Source of the DNA: Papio anubis
Lineage: Eukaryota; Chordata; Mammalia; Primates; Cercopithecidae
Assembly: GCF_008728515.1 (NCBI RefSeq)
Contig: NC_044978.1
Span: 143,391,787 to 143,455,786 of the forward strand
Reading direction: 5' to 3'
Length of the DNA stretch: 64,000 bases
Shown: one piece after another, positions 1 to 11,757 of the stretch
Position numbering within the stretch: the first letter of the stretch is position 1
How the letters are laid out: every line of letters begins with the position of its first letter
Program-made: the position numbers and the translations under genes
The notes under the pieces: generated by a model
Seen by the model: the letters and a program-made list of their open reading frames with translations, nothing else
What the model was told of the DNA's origin: nothing
The model's database searches: none

Positions 1-1240
1 GTTTTTCAGAGTCTCAAAACATTTCTTTTGAGCTATTGACAACCTTTAATAATTTAGTAAACTCCTATGAACACAATTCAAAGCATATTTGTTTCTGTCT
101 ACCTGATTTCTCAAGAATTTGAAAACTATTTGTGAGTATACTTAACTTACGGCAATACAGCTATTTGCTTCAGTGCAATAAGAATCTATTTTCACTTGTA
201 ACAGGACACAACTGGAGAAACTGGTTACCTTACCAAGGCTTTGATTGGAATGGTGTGCTTTCCTTTAAGGAATCAAACTTAACTTATGGAGGCAAAACAG
301 CCCTTTGGAAAAACTGGCCTCATATATTTGTGTACATAGTCCCTGTACAGGTTTCTCATCTATAGTAGTAAAGAATGTCACTTTCTGACAGACACAGAAG
401 CCCCAAGTTTATCTTGGAACCTCAAGAGGCGAGGAAATTCACCCAACTAATTTGATGGCACAAATCTATGACTGGACTCAGCTGTAAAAAAAGTCTTATC
501 TGAGATCCCTTCTATGGAACAAAGTTCCATAAAAGTCAATTTAAAAGCCTATGTAAAAAGTAATTATTTTTGCTGCACTGTATGTAAATAATGAGGCCAA
601 GTATAATAAAGCAAACTAGTCCTACCATAATTTGTCTTTAGTAAAAACGGGAAACTGGAGAGAGAAAAATTGTGTTTCAAAACTACAGTAGACCTGTTAC
701 TAGATTTTAGTCTTGCCTAATGTTTTTTTTTTGTTTTTTTTTTTTCAATTTTTATTATTTTCTACAGTTTGGACCAAATTCTAATTTTTCTTGGATCTTC
801 AAAATAATGTTTTCAATTTTTTTTCCTTCTTTTTTGCATTTTTCCTAATTTGGAGTCACTGAAAACTAAGCTGTGCTTTCTTGAAACCATGCGAACTGAA
901 GCCAGACAAATTAAACTTCAGAAGAAAATAACAGCAACCTATTTACATACATAAGCCACTTTCATATCTGCCTACTGATGTATGGAACTCAGAATAATGT
1001 GGCCTATATCAAATCTTCCAGGATTATTCTTTTGTTTGTTGTTGTTTCTCCCTCCCCCCCTGCTATTTTCTCCTCACAGGACATGATACTTCACAACCTT
1101 CTAAAAATGAGCTTTTTGGACCTATCCATCTAGAAATAAACTATCCTAGCCATGAGAGATCAGACAAAACCTGGAACCAGAGACTCATTTTCTTGTAAAA
1201 TGCTTTCTCCAAAAGATTTTTAAAAAGAAAAGGGAGGAAA
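1..1240 (+). other. Probable ERV1 internal remnant leading into a 3' LTR
   Basis: No intact gene is seen. The purine-rich run at about 1222-1240 directly precedes a TG-starting LTR, which is the arrangement of a retroviral polypurine tract. That makes the upstream sequence likely to be the degraded 3' internal part of the same plus-strand ERV. A 77-codon open frame at 132-365 has no family I recognise. T-rich low-complexity sequence occurs at 722-746. The internal identity is inferred from position rather than from protein similarity. Confidence 0.4.
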
Positions 1241-1689
1241 TGTGAAAGGAAAATATCTTGGGCCCCTAAAATCACTACAGAAAACTCAAACGGAACTGCT
1301 TGGGGCAAACCTGCCTTCCATTCTATTCAAAGTCACTCCTCTGCTCACTGAGATGATGTATATCTAATTTGCCTCCTTTGGAAAGTTTAATCAGAAATTC
1401 AAAGGAATGTAACCATTTGTGTATCACTTATCTATCTGTGAGCTGGAAGCTCCCTCCCAGCTTCGAGTCTTCCTGCCTTTGCTTCAAATTGTCCCACCTC
1501 TCTGGACCAAACCAATGTACTTCCTGCATATATTGATTGATGTCTCATGTTTCCCTAATCAAGCTGTGCCCTGACCACCATGGGCACATGTCAGGACCTC
1601 CAAAGGCTGTGTCATGGGTGCAACCTCAACCTTGGCAAAATAAACTTTCTAAATTAACTGAGACATGTCTCAGATATTCTGTGTTCACA
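1241..1689 (+). repeat. ERV1 LTR (MER4-group-like), 3' LTR or solo LTR
   Basis: The 449-bp segment begins TGTGAA and ends TTCACA, a perfect 6-bp terminal inverted repeat of the TG...CA type. It has an AATAAA polyadenylation signal near 1639 and is preceded by a purine-rich tract, so it reads as a 3' LTR in plus orientation. The tail (AATAAA, then an A/T-rich stretch and a 'GAGACATGTCTCAGATATT' segment) resembles the MER4 group of ERV1 LTRs from memory; the subfamily is uncertain. No matching 5' LTR is in the window. Confidence 0.65.
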
Positions 1690-1734
1690 ATGTAAACACA
1701 GATCTACCAAAAGTCACCACATGTCATCTGGGAA

Positions 1735-2073
1735 ACACCAAAACTCATATCTTGAAGCCTAATCCCCATGTGATGATATTGGAGGTGGGGGCTTTGGGAA
1801 GTGTTTAGGCCAAGAGATCATGAGCCCTCCTGAGTAGGATTAGTTCTGTATAAAGGAAACCCCAGAGAGCCCCCTTACACTTCTATTATGTAAAGACTCA
1901 TCAAGAGGACAGCTCTACACAAACCAGGAAGCTGGCCCTCAATAGACACTGAATGTACTAGCAACTTAATCTTCGACATTCCACCTTCCAAAATTGTAAG
2001 AAATAAATTTCTGTTGGTTATAAACCACCCAGTTCATAATATTTTGTTATAGCAGCCCAAATGGACTAAAACA
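1735..2073 (+). repeat. MaLR LTR (MLT1/MST type)
   Basis: The sequence follows the standard MaLR LTR layout: an opening 'CCTAATCCCCATGTGATG' segment, a GGAGGTGGGGGCTTTGGGA block, a late AAATAAATTTCTGTTGGTTA polyadenylation region and the terminal 'GCAGCCCAAATGGACTAAA' signature. The many substitutions and small gaps indicate an old copy. No coding sequence. Confidence 0.7.
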
Positions 2074-2278
2074 GATATATTTATATGTTCTTGTACATCC
2101 CGCTATATCTTCATTCATTTAAGTAGTAGACAGCTTGTTCTGTATGTCTTTGCTTAAGGGATATGGTGTAGCAGCACTGAAAGCAAAAGTTTTATCTGAA
2201 AGATATCTCCCTTCTTAGCTCTTGTTTCCCAAAACCAAATCCACTTGCTAGGAATAATGCTAAAAATCCTAAAGAAAT

Positions 2279-2755
2279 TGAGCACTCAAACAAACGGTTC
2301 TTAGCAAAGCAATTTTACTTCTGCACAGAGGGTTGCCTCCTCGGCCAGTCTCCATGAGAGCACACCTGAAAAAAAGACACAAGAGCCTTTATTCCTGATG
2401 TGAGTCCTGCCCCTGTACCCTTTCCCCACTGACCGGGTTTGGGTAGTACAATCTAAACTAATCCCAGTTGGTTAACCATTTGAATTTTTTTCGATAAGGT
2501 GGGCACATAAAAGAAAGTGAAGAAGAAGTGGAAGGGGTATCTGTAATGAGCTAGAAAGTTAGTCTTCTTTCCAAATAAGGAAAGGAATGTGAGCTGGTAC
2601 TGATAACGCCTGGTACTGTGGAGTGCCTGGGCATGTAACAAAGGCAGAAAGGAAAAAAAAAGGAGGGGGGGAAGGAAAAAAGGGAGGGGGTAGTATGAAT
2701 TAAAGAATAAAAGATTGATCAGATTATTTGAAGAGAAACCTCATCATATCCCACA
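2279..2755 (-). repeat. 3' LTR of minus-strand ERV1
   Basis: Read on the minus strand this begins TGTGGGATATGATG, directly after a purine-rich tract (2756-2775), and carries an AATAAA signal near 2387-2394. The end at 2279 (minus ...GTGCTCA) is my best guess for the CA terminus. A purine-rich plus-strand block at 2641-2690 lies inside U3. It belongs to the env/pol remnant at 2776-5225. The LTR family name is not determined. Confidence 0.55.
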
Positions 2756-2775
2756 GTTTCCCTCTTTTCCTTTTG
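2756..2775 (-). promoter_or_regulatory. Retroviral polypurine tract of minus-strand ERV
   Basis: On the minus strand this is an uninterrupted A/G run just downstream of the env frame and immediately before the TG start of the LTR. This is where plus-strand DNA synthesis is primed in retroviruses. It supports the orientation and boundary of the 3' LTR. Confidence 0.55.
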
Positions 2776-3243
2776 TTATAACTGTTTCTCTTCAAATCTT
2801 TTTAGCATAATTTGGCTCCGTTGTTCTACTTGGTTTTCAAGGAGGAAAATCTTATTTGAATCCTGGGGAAGAGGATCGTAAGAGGTTTTAGTGAGAGCTC
2901 TTTCAATAATTCTTTGTATTAATCCCAAGGCACAAGGTATGATGCAGCATCCTATGAGAATAAGCAACCCTATTCCAATGGCCAGAGAGATGAGGATTAA
3001 GGACATAAGTCCCTTCCATCTACCGAACCAATTTCCCATTAAATTTGTGAAGGGGTCATTTAGTCCAGAATTTTGGACTAGCTCATTTGATAGGGCGGTA
3101 ACACCCTGTAATGCTTTAGTTAAGGTCCCACTGGGAGCGGTGTTATTACGGATATAAGTACAGCATTGGGTCCTGATCATGACACAAACTCCACCTTCTT
3201 TTGCTAGTATCATGTCTAATGCTATCCTGTTTTCCCAGGCCAT
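2776..3243 (-). pseudogene. ERV env transmembrane subunit fragment
   Basis: An open frame of 155 codons holds most of a gammaretrovirus-type TM subunit. In order it shows a region like the immunosuppressive-domain helix, a CX6CC disulfide motif (residues about 20-28), a heptad-like ectodomain stretch, a hydrophobic membrane span at about residues 79-102 followed by CC, and a cytoplasmic tail. The frame opens inside the ectodomain; the fusion peptide and surface subunit are not joined to it. The first methionine is therefore probably not a native start. A plus-strand open frame over 2891-3157 is its shadow. This is a defective fossil gene. Confidence 0.75.
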
Positions 3244-3405
3244 TTGACTGGCAGGTCCTAATTATTCAGATATTCCTTTAATAACATCTCTAGTATAATT
3301 AATCAATCATTGCTGATTGTAATAAATGTCATTTATCAAATTCACATTTTTATTTACAGTTAACCACCAGAAGAACATAGATTCAAATCTGGCGGTTATT
3401 TGGTT

Positions 3406-4827
3406 TCAGGCCTTAAATTCATTTGTCACTCCTCTTGGGACCCCAATGGCATCTACACAAATATGAGAATTGAAGGACCCATGGGGGGCCTCTCTTCTTT
3501 GATGATGTTTGGTTCCTACCCTCTCTGGCTGATGAAATGCCAAGGTGAAAGGGATGGCCAATTGAATTAGAGCACAAATTCCACTCCAGTTACTTGGCTG
3601 AGTGTCCAGTATTGGTCCACCACAATACCACCACACATCCACTCGAGGATGGCTAAGGGCAGACTGATGGGTAAGCTCTTGGAAGGGCATAAGCTCACTG
3701 CATCCCATTAAGGCTCCAAGGAAGGCCAAGTTCTCTCCTTGTCACGAGAGACATGAAGTAAAATTGGCATTGGGAGATGGATTCTGAATGGCCCTTGGGG
3801 GCTGACCCACAGGGTGTTTAACTTCAAGGAACAGCAGAGAAAGAGCTTGGCATGATTTTTTGCCCCAGGCTGAGGGGATTTGGAAGAAAGCTACCATACA
3901 GCTCATGCCTGGTGGGCTGGAAGACCATCCAAGTGGAAAGGGGACAATCTGGGCCTATGGTCTACTGTGCACACAAGCGTAACATTCACTTTTGTTTAAA
4001 GTGTGGACGGAATATTTAATCCATTCCAGACAAGCATTTGCACCTTGATACCCTGTCTCTAGAGCTATAGTTTGCCTTAAGTTTTCTACCTTCACAACCG
4101 TTACCTTGGTTGGGTCATTTTGGAGATGGGAGGAGGATGTTGGACTTGCTATACTTGGGGAGAGTGTTGGGTTCCACGTTTCTCCCAAACTTTGGATCTG
4201 AACTCCTTTATTATTGTTAACCAGTGGTTTAATTAACCTTAGGGAGAAGATTCCTATAGGGTCCTGTCCTTCAACATCTGCACCTAATCCATACTATTCA
4301 AATATAGAGGGCTCTTGGGCCATTGTCCAGGGATTATTTATAATCACCAACAAGGGGTTACAGTGTAATGGCTTACATTTTGGTGAGGTGGGACCACAGA
4401 CTAGTCAGAGTTTTTGTTTCAGTCCCTGTGACTTATTTGAAACAGGGGTCTTGGCTGTCCATCCTTTGTACTTAGTAGTCCACCGAACATCTGCCCAGCC
4501 ACCACAGGGCCTTTTTAAGGCTCCATACTTATACTTGCTTGATTCTTTGCAGTATGGACACAGAAACTTATCAGCACAGGATAGTTTCCTTTGAGCTTGC
4601 TTGTCTCCACAAGGGATGACTGAACAGGCATTGAACTGAAGGGTTAAAGGATGACTAGCCTCAGTTACGTTGATGACAAGATGACCTTCTGTTGAAAGGA
4701 AAAAAGAGAATAAACAAGTGATTATTAAGCTCTTTTTAGAGTTAGTTTGGTGGGGGTGGGCCCTGGAGTAACACTCCATGATTCTGGAGGTAGTGGCGCC
4801 TTCTTGACTCGGGTGTGATGAGTCCAT
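3406..4827 (-). pseudogene. ERV env surface subunit, broken by frameshifts and stops
   Basis: Three open pieces in different frames (4827-4405, 4188-3955, 3729-3406) line up in env order between the pol end and the TM fragment. The first starts with a methionine, has a hydrophobic signal-peptide-like segment near residues 33-45, and continues into a cysteine-containing SU amino terminus. It overlaps the end of the pol frame by about 100 nt in another frame, as in gammaretroviruses. Several frame breaks separate the pieces, so no full envelope protein can be made. The family within ERV1 is not determined. Confidence 0.6.
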
Positions 4828-5225
4828 CCTCTTTCTGCTGTCCGGACTGCAGTCTCAGTAGTTAGGAGCACTAAGTAGGGTCCTTCCCAGGTTAGTTCGA
4901 GCTTCCCTTCCTTCCACCCTTTGATGAGAACATGGTCTCCAGGCTGATGCTGATGTGCTGGAAACTCCAGGGGCAGCGCCTGTGCTAGGAGGCCTTCAGT
5001 CTTAAGGGAAGAGAAGGTAGAGGATAGACCAAGTATATAATTTTTGAGGAACTGATCCTTTGTTTCAAACATAGGCATATTAGCAGTGGAGTGTGTCAGT
5101 GACACAGGACCTGGACGCCAGTCATGTGAAATACACAGTGTGTTGTATTTCCCTGGAGAGAGGGTGCTGAAGCAACGATGCATTGGATTTCTTGCCCACC
5201 CAATAACAGGGAAAGGGAAGCTCAA
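4725..5225 (-). pseudogene. ERV pol 3' end (integrase C-terminal domain)
   Basis: The 166-codon frame ends with an integrase C-terminal beta-barrel region of the murine-leukaemia-virus type: GDHVLIKGW, then WEGPYLVLLTTETAVRT and a WTHHTRVK tail (residues about 97-143). Upstream similarity fades around residue 60 and I find no reverse transcriptase or integrase core beyond 5225. The provirus therefore appears truncated or rearranged. It overlaps the env start in a different frame. Confidence 0.65.
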
Positions 5226-6185
5226 AGGTGAATTGACTTTAAAAAGCCAATGAGTGTGCTATTTATATTAGTTTTCAAACAAAGATTCTTACCTGGTTCT
5301 AACTCTCTTCTACCCTTTTTCTAGAACATGTTTTGTTAACAACATATTGAATAAATTGCCTGAAAACACTACTTCCTGATCATTGTTATATTGTATGTAC
5401 AGCACCTAACTCCCTACCCACCCCCAGAGAAGGAATCAAACTCAATTGCTACTTTGTTATCTATTATCTAGCAGTAACACTTTCTTGAATCTACTCCTTC
5501 TATAAGGTCACCAAAGAACTTCCTGGCTTGTGGGTTCAACCACAACCTCTACAAGATGATAACACTGAGCTTTCAACTGTGGTAATTTTGTTATATTAAA
5601 TATACAGCTCCTACTCTATCCACCCCCCGCAAAGAAATCATGTCATATACGGTACAGAGAACCCAGATTGCAGGAAGGAAAAATAAAATGAATGACTGAG
5701 AAAATGTACTTCTGTCTACAGGCATGGTGATGAGGAGTACCTTTTACACCAGAGCAGGAAACTTGTCTATATATTATTCTATTGTAACCATACAGTTTTG
5801 CCTGAAAAATACATTTTAAATCTTAATTTTCTTTCTTCTCTTTTTTGACTAGTCTCAAGATGTAACCTTGAAGCTTACTGCAAAAACCTTTTTTTTTTCC
5901 TCTCCTTAGTGTTAAATTATAGCCTTGAAATGTACTTTCCTTGAAATATCATGTCCCTCTTTTCTCACCATATACTCCCTTACATCATGCACATTTATCG
6001 AACTGTATGCTAATCATTTGCTTACTTAGAAGTTCCAGGCGCTAATCTTAAAACAGACCAAGCATAGAGACCCAGTCGTGAAATTCCAGAGATTATCTCA
6101 AGGCAGTTATTCCGCGACCGCTGCTCAAACCCCTTACAGGAGGGGGAGCACACAGATGAACAGGTGCAGGAGCCCAGGTGGCCAT
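5226..6185. other. No recognisable gene or repeat
   Basis: AT-rich sequence with two similar C-rich patches near 5410 and 5620 and several short T or A runs. Parts could be further ERV internal remains between the pol fragment and the next LTR, but no coding frame or LTR signature supports this. Confidence 0.3.
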
Positions 6186-6787
6186 GTGTTACAGTGCACT
6201 CTTTTAGCCTTGCTGTCCATGGATGGCTTAAGTGTTAGCCAGCTCAGTGGACTGTGAGTCTTTTTGCAAGGGTCTTGTCCAGTGTCCCAGAAGAATCGGG
6301 TCACACACAGACTTGAAGAGTGACTGTGGGGGTTTTATTGAGTGGTGGAGGTGGCGCTTAGTGAGATGGATGGAGAGCTGCACAGGGGATAGAGTGAGAA
6401 GATGATCTTCCCCTGAAGTTTCGCCGTCCAATGGTTGATTCTCTGACCGCACCCAGCTGAACTCCTCCTGACGTTCAGATGCTCCTTCTCTTCTCTCCTA
6501 CTCTGCCGTGCTGTTCTGCTATTCGTCTGCCCCTCTGTTCCTTTGTGGAGCCTGGGGTTCAGGGTTTATATGAGTAAAGGATAGGGGGCGTCATGGGCCA
6601 AAAGGCAACTTTTTGGGCATGAAAACAGGAATGCCTGTTCTTACTTAGGGTTCCAGGTATCCAGGCTTGGTGGCGGAGGGGGCCTTTGCTGAGGAATCAC
6701 CCTCTTCTACCCAGTATTTCCCCGCCTCCTGTCTGTATCACTTGCTCCTGGTGGACCGTGGCTTCAGATAGCCACCAGAACAAAACA
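6186..6787 (-). repeat. ERV1-type LTR, minus strand
   Basis: On the minus strand the segment has an ordered LTR layout: a TATATAAACCC-like box near 6559-6569, a GC-richer stretch, an AATAAAACCCCCACAG polyadenylation region near 6322-6339, and a GT-rich region just after it. This TATA-to-poly(A) spacing of about 230 bp fits an LTR R region. Both outer boundaries are approximate. I do not recognise the family, nor can I show that it pairs with the env remnant at 2776-5225. Confidence 0.5.
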
Positions 6788-8230
6788 TGGACATCCTTTA
6801 CTCAGCGCCTCTCCCTCATGTCTCCCATTTGTAGCTCCCCTTTTTAGCCCTATTCCCCAGCCTAAAGTTTGAAGTGATTCCTAGAGGCATAAGCCAGCTG
6901 CCTCCTCCAGTGCTAGCTTTGGAAAATAAACTAACTTTCCTTTCACTGCACTTTGTCCTTGTCACTGACTTTGCAACTGGTGGGCAGCCAGGCCTGCACT
7001 CAGTTATACTACCCCTAAAGTTGGCTTAGTGATAGAAATTGCTTATTTTAGAAATAATATCAAGAAAGAAAAAGAAGTATCTTGAGTATCTTTGAAATTG
7101 AATGATTCAAAAATAAGGGGTCCAGTGATTTCTATTTTGTCATAGTTGATCCTGAGCTCTCTTACTAAGAAGGGAGGCTTCAGGGACATTATATTTTATG
7201 GTCAATCCTAGTTTGTGATTTACAACAAAAAGCTTGTTATTTGCATATCGGAGCCTACTAAATGTTCTTGTGGCTTGATGCGTGTGAAGCAGACTGGAAA
7301 AAACTGTAGGAAAGATGTGCAGCAAAGTGACAATGACAAAAAAAAATCAATGCTTTCTATGTGCTAAGTACTTTTTTAAGACTTTATATGTATTATCTGA
7401 TTTAATTTAACTGATCAAAAGTTTCAGCAAGCACTTACGTTAGAAACAAGACTTGTTTCTAACATAAGAAACAAGTAAGCTCAACTTTTTTTATTTATGC
7501 GCAACATAAAACTATTGCTATTACAGCAACCTTATTTCTTTGTACATATTTACCTTATAAATGGTAATATTTTAATAATACCTCACATCAATGAAACATG
7601 AATTTTATTGCACATACAGCTATTAAACTTTAATTTCTTTAGATTTTTACTTAAATAATTAAAAACATTAAATAATATGAACAGACACACATTTATAGAT
7701 AGTGCTCAAAGTCCAAAAGAACAAGACCTATATTTTTCCTTTTATTCTGGTACATAATATTTAAATACAATACCTCTTTCTTTTCAGGTTAATTCTTCTC
7801 AGTGACATTTTGAGATCTGAATCTGCATATAATTATTCTTTTTTTAAAACCCCTGAAATGAAAGCTGAGCTCACAAAAGAATATTTAAATCTAAGAACTT
7901 TTGAAGAATTTTCTCTAAGTGAGTCAGCTAGAACAAACTTTATTTTATTAATATTTTAATTGTTTTTAATTGTTGACTTCTCAAGGTGAATAGAAGGTCT
8001 CTGATATAGAGGAAACAACTGTAGGATGATACTGAGAAAATCTGTGGTTTAAACAATCAAACTAAGGTTTTCTAGAATGTTTGCAACTAAAGAATATTAT
8101 AGTCCAGATCCTTTCCAGTTCCTTAAAAGCACACAGAGATTTTTGCCACCTAAGAGTTTTCCCATAAGCTGCCTCCTCTCCTTAGAGTGCCTGCCCCACC
8201 GGCAGCCACACCCAATTATTTAACTGCCTG
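6788..8230. other. Mostly unannotated AT-rich sequence
   Basis: Nothing coding is supported. A near-perfect hairpin lies at 7434-7468, described separately. A stretch near 7350-7410 resembles the 'ctatgtgctaagtac...ttatctgatttaat' portion of MIR SINEs, but it is too decayed to bound. Confidence 0.3.
7434..7468. repeat. Short inverted repeat (hairpin)
   Basis: Perfect 12-bp arms GTTAGAAACAAG (7439-7450) and CTTGTTTCTAAC (7452-7463) are separated by one A. Pairing continues outward for four of five more bases. A further AAGAAACAAG copy follows at once. Confidence 0.85.
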
Positions 8231-8242
8231 ATTTCCATTTAC

Positions 8243-8537
8243 TTTTTTTTTTTTTTTTTTTTTTGAGATGGAGTCTTGCTCTGTCACCAGGCTGGAGTAC
8301 AGTTGCGCTATCTCAGCTCACCGCAACCTCTGCCTCCCAGGTTCAAGAAATTCTCCTGCCTCCACCTCCTGAATAGCTGGGACTACAGGCGCACACCACC
8401 ACGCCCAGCTAATTTTTTGTATTTTAGTAAAGATGGGGTTTCACCATGTTAGCCAGGATGGTCACAAGCTCCTGACCTCTGCCTGTATCACCTCCCAAAG
8501 TGCTGGGATTACAGGCGTGAGCCACCACGCCCAGCCA
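8243..8537 (-). mobile_element. Alu (full length, inverted)
   Basis: The T-run at 8243-8264 is followed by the reverse complement of both Alu monomers. A target-site duplication is visible: ATTTCCATTTACT at 8231-8243 and ATTTCCACTTACT at 8538-8550, with one mismatch. Confidence 0.97.
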
Positions 8538-8822
8538 ATTTCCACTTACTCTTTAAGTCAGCTCAAAAGGCACTTCCTCAGGCAAATCTTCCAGATCTCT
8601 TCCTGGTAGATGCTCTAATATAACCATAGCTATGTACGTTTTGTTTATCTCTCTTAACAAAATTGTAAGCTCTACTTCATGAAGTCAAAAGCTGTGTTTT
8701 TACTGTTCCCTGCTCTATTTCTAACAATCATTAGAATGTCTAAAATACATATGCACCATAAATATTTGATAAGAAAATGAGAAAGATAACAGGGATCTTT
8801 TGAAAAACCTCAAAAGATTATT

Positions 8823-9140
8823 TTTTTAAAAAAGTATTTAATTTATTTTTTTATTTTTTTGAGACGAAATTTCACTTTTGTTGCCCAAGCTGGAATGCAA
8901 TGGCCCGATCTCAACTCACTGCAACCTCCACCTCCCAGATTCAAGAGATTCTCTGCCTCAGCCTCCCCAGTAGCTGGGATTACAGGCGCCCGCCACCATG
9001 CCCAGCTAATTCTTGTATTTTTAGTAGAGACAGGGTTTCACCATATTGGCCAGGCTGGTCTCAAACTCCAAAAGTCAGGTGCTCCACCCGCCTCAGCCTC
9101 CCAAAGTGTTGGGATTACAGGTGTGAGCCACCACACCCAG
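8823..9140 (-). mobile_element. Alu (full length, inverted)
   Basis: A T/A-rich tail (8823-8860) precedes reverse-complement Alu sequence through to the 5' end. It is flanked by a perfect 13-bp duplication TCAAAAGATTATT at 8810-8822 and 9141-9153. The two open frames inside (about 8859-9169) are Alu shadows. Confidence 0.97.
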
Positions 9141-9224
9141 TCAAAAGATTATTGTTAATAAGGCAATAATGCAAAGAATATTTTTATTTTCTAAGTCCTG
9201 TATTAATTGGTAAATAATATCAAA

Positions 9225-9365
9225 TTTATTAATTTCACAAATACTGAGAACATGCTACATGCTACACACTGTGTTAAATGATGGTGCACAAGACATGATC
9301 TCTGCACTTAAGATACTTGCAAGTCTATGGGGAAAACATGCAGTAAGAAACAATGATGAGGCACT
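9225..9365 (+). repeat. Ancient L2/MIR-like repeat fragment
   Basis: The order 'tgctacacactgtg', then a 'gatggtgcacaagacatgatc' block, then 'tctatggggaaaacatgcag' follows the common old mammalian repeat with 'cactgtgctaggcactgggga...aacaagac'. Highly diverged; family uncertain. Confidence 0.35.
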
Positions 9366-9575
9366 GTGACAAGTATGACAACAGGATAAGGACAGAGTAC
9401 AGTGTAAACATTATAGGAGGGGCAATAATTCTAGATTCTGGGTCACAAATTATCCCAAAACATAGTGGCTAGAATAATGTGTTAATGTTGATGCATTAGA
9501 AGCCTACCATTAAGACACTGTAATCTTCAGAGATTGGGAAAATATTAGAGATTTCGGATAAGAAGCAATATGCCA

Positions 9576-9874
9576 CTGGACGTAATGGCCCACACCTGTA
9601 ATCCCAGGACTTTGGGAGGCCAAGGCAGTCAGATCACCTGAGGTCAGGAGTTCAAGACCAGCCTGGCCAACATGGTGAAACCCCATCTCTACCAAAAATA
9701 TAAAAATTAGCCAGGTGTGGTGGTGCACACCGGTAATCCCAGCTACTCGGGAGACTGAGGCAAGAGAATCACTTGAACCCAGGAGGTTGCAGTGAGCCAA
9801 GATTGTGCCATTGCACTCCAGCCTGGGTGACAGAGTGAGACTCCATCTCAAAAAAATAAATAAATAAATAAAAT
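9576..9874 (+). mobile_element. Alu (full length)
   Basis: Complete dimeric Alu with an (AATA)n tail. It is flanked by a perfect 14-bp duplication GAAGCAATATGCCA at 9562-9575 and 9875-9888. Confidence 0.97.
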
Positions 9875-9888
9875 GAAGCAATATGCCA

Positions 9889-11757
9889 GTATCCACTCCA
9901 CATTGTCAAAGATCTAAACAGACCATTTGTAGGTAATATGCATAAGCTACAATTGTTTACTCACCCTCAGGAAGCTATGAAGGTGTTTTACTGGCCAGAG
10001 AGAGATTTTCTGACTGGAAAGAACCAAAATCACAAAGCAAGCAAGGAAAAACAGTAAGGATTTAAATAGTAAGATTAATTAATATAGTACTAAAATCTTT
10101 TTCAATTTTTTCCTGTTTTATTAAGGGATATTAACATGGGGGAAATGGGCGGAAAGCTATTCTGGTACAATCAGCAATGGCAGCATACAAATTATTGTTC
10201 AGCAATAGCCATTGGTGAAGAATTAAACATTTCTGATTTTAAAGTAACAAGTAAAATAGATCTATGTATAAGGATCATAAGCTATGTTAATAAAGAGCCA
10301 AATGACTAAATAGACTCTGGTGATTTGTTTTCTGTCTTTGGGAAAATTCTTCATGAACTTCTGGTTTCAACTACTTCATCTCATATTAGGAGCATTTCCC
10401 ACCTAGTCCTTTTTAAAGGCATCAAAGTTAACTGTTAATCATTTGCGGCAAAAATATTTATTGAACTATTTGTAGTCACAAAGCCTGAAGCTTAATTCAA
10501 GTGATTCAGTTTTGAAAAGACAGGAACCTACATTCAGTGAGTATAATAATTAAGCAATTAATCAAAAGTAAGCAAGTCATCACAACACAGTGCAGTAAGA
10601 ATTTCAATATGGGATAATTACTGATCTAACTCCACAAACATTTATTAAACAACTTCTATGTGCCAACCAATATTCTAAATACTGATAAGGATACAAAATA
10701 AACTAGCACTATTGCTAGCAGGTTGTAATGCAGTGCCAATATGTAACACTGTGTATTGGTGAATCAGAGTATGTCCTAGGGTGTGGACAGATACCTAGAG
10801 ATTTAGCTCACAAGTAGACACAGGTAACTATGCAACTACAGAAGGGGTTATCTTTGTATAGTGTCCATATCAGAAAGGATTTCTCTGCAATAATTGTTAT
10901 TTATGCTTTTTTAAGTCTATAAAAATATTTTTTATATTATAACTAGACATAAATTCAATTTACTTTATTAACATGGTTATAATTTGAAAGAATTGTTGCT
11001 GTTTATAGCTTATGATGTTTTACTAATATTGGAAGTTATATGAAGTTTGTTTTTACAAAAGAGCATTCACAATATGATACTTCAGAATGGTAAATGTAAG
11101 GTATAGTTTGGTCCCAGCTACCAGGCCTTGTGAGGGAAAAATAAACTGGTTTTTAAATGCTTCTCCAAAGATTTCTTGAATTTACCATGCTCTTATCCCA
11201 TTTCAGTTACCTTGGAGACTCTATTTCAGAATTTTGAAGCTTAAGCAATTCATTATAATGTAAGGTTTCTGATTTTTTAACTAAGTAGCAGAACACATGA
11301 TTGTGGATCCTCAAATGCCCTGATATATGAAGTTTTTTATTATTAATGATAAGTCAAAAGGATTCACCTTTGGTATTTTAGTCATGAAGCCAAGCATAAC
11401 ATGAGCCAAGTGCTAATGCTACTGTAGACCTTATAATCTCTACTAATGCTGTAAGAGCATAGCATAAGTGAAAAACATCAGTTAAATGGTGTAAATATTT
11501 GTTAAATATATGGCTTTAGTTAGAGTAATTTATTTATCTACCATTAGCATGACACAAAGTTACTAATGAGTAGGTGGTTGGGAAGTCCTAGACTATTAGT
11601 TTGCATGTGCAAAATAGGTGAAAGAAAATTTGGCTAACATTCAGACAGTCCACATGCTGGTGGCCAGGTGAGCTATAATGTCCTATGGGTGACTCATAAT
11701 TTCTCAAAGATTCACCACACTCCTAAGATCCAAAAATCAGTCAATGTCTGATCCTTG
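9889..11757. other. No gene seen; AT-rich unique sequence
   Basis: Only scattered decayed repeat hints are present, for example an old 'aacatttattaaacaacttctatgtgcc' fragment near 10632-10700. No open frame of note and no splice-flanked exon that I recognise. Confidence 0.3.

Noticed and set aside
2891..3157. 88-codon plus-strand frame opposite the ERV env
   Set aside because: A shadow of the transmembrane-subunit frame on the other strand.
8859..9169. Two overlapping plus-strand open frames of 89-99 codons
   Set aside because: They lie entirely in an inverted Alu and give the usual Alu-shadow peptides.
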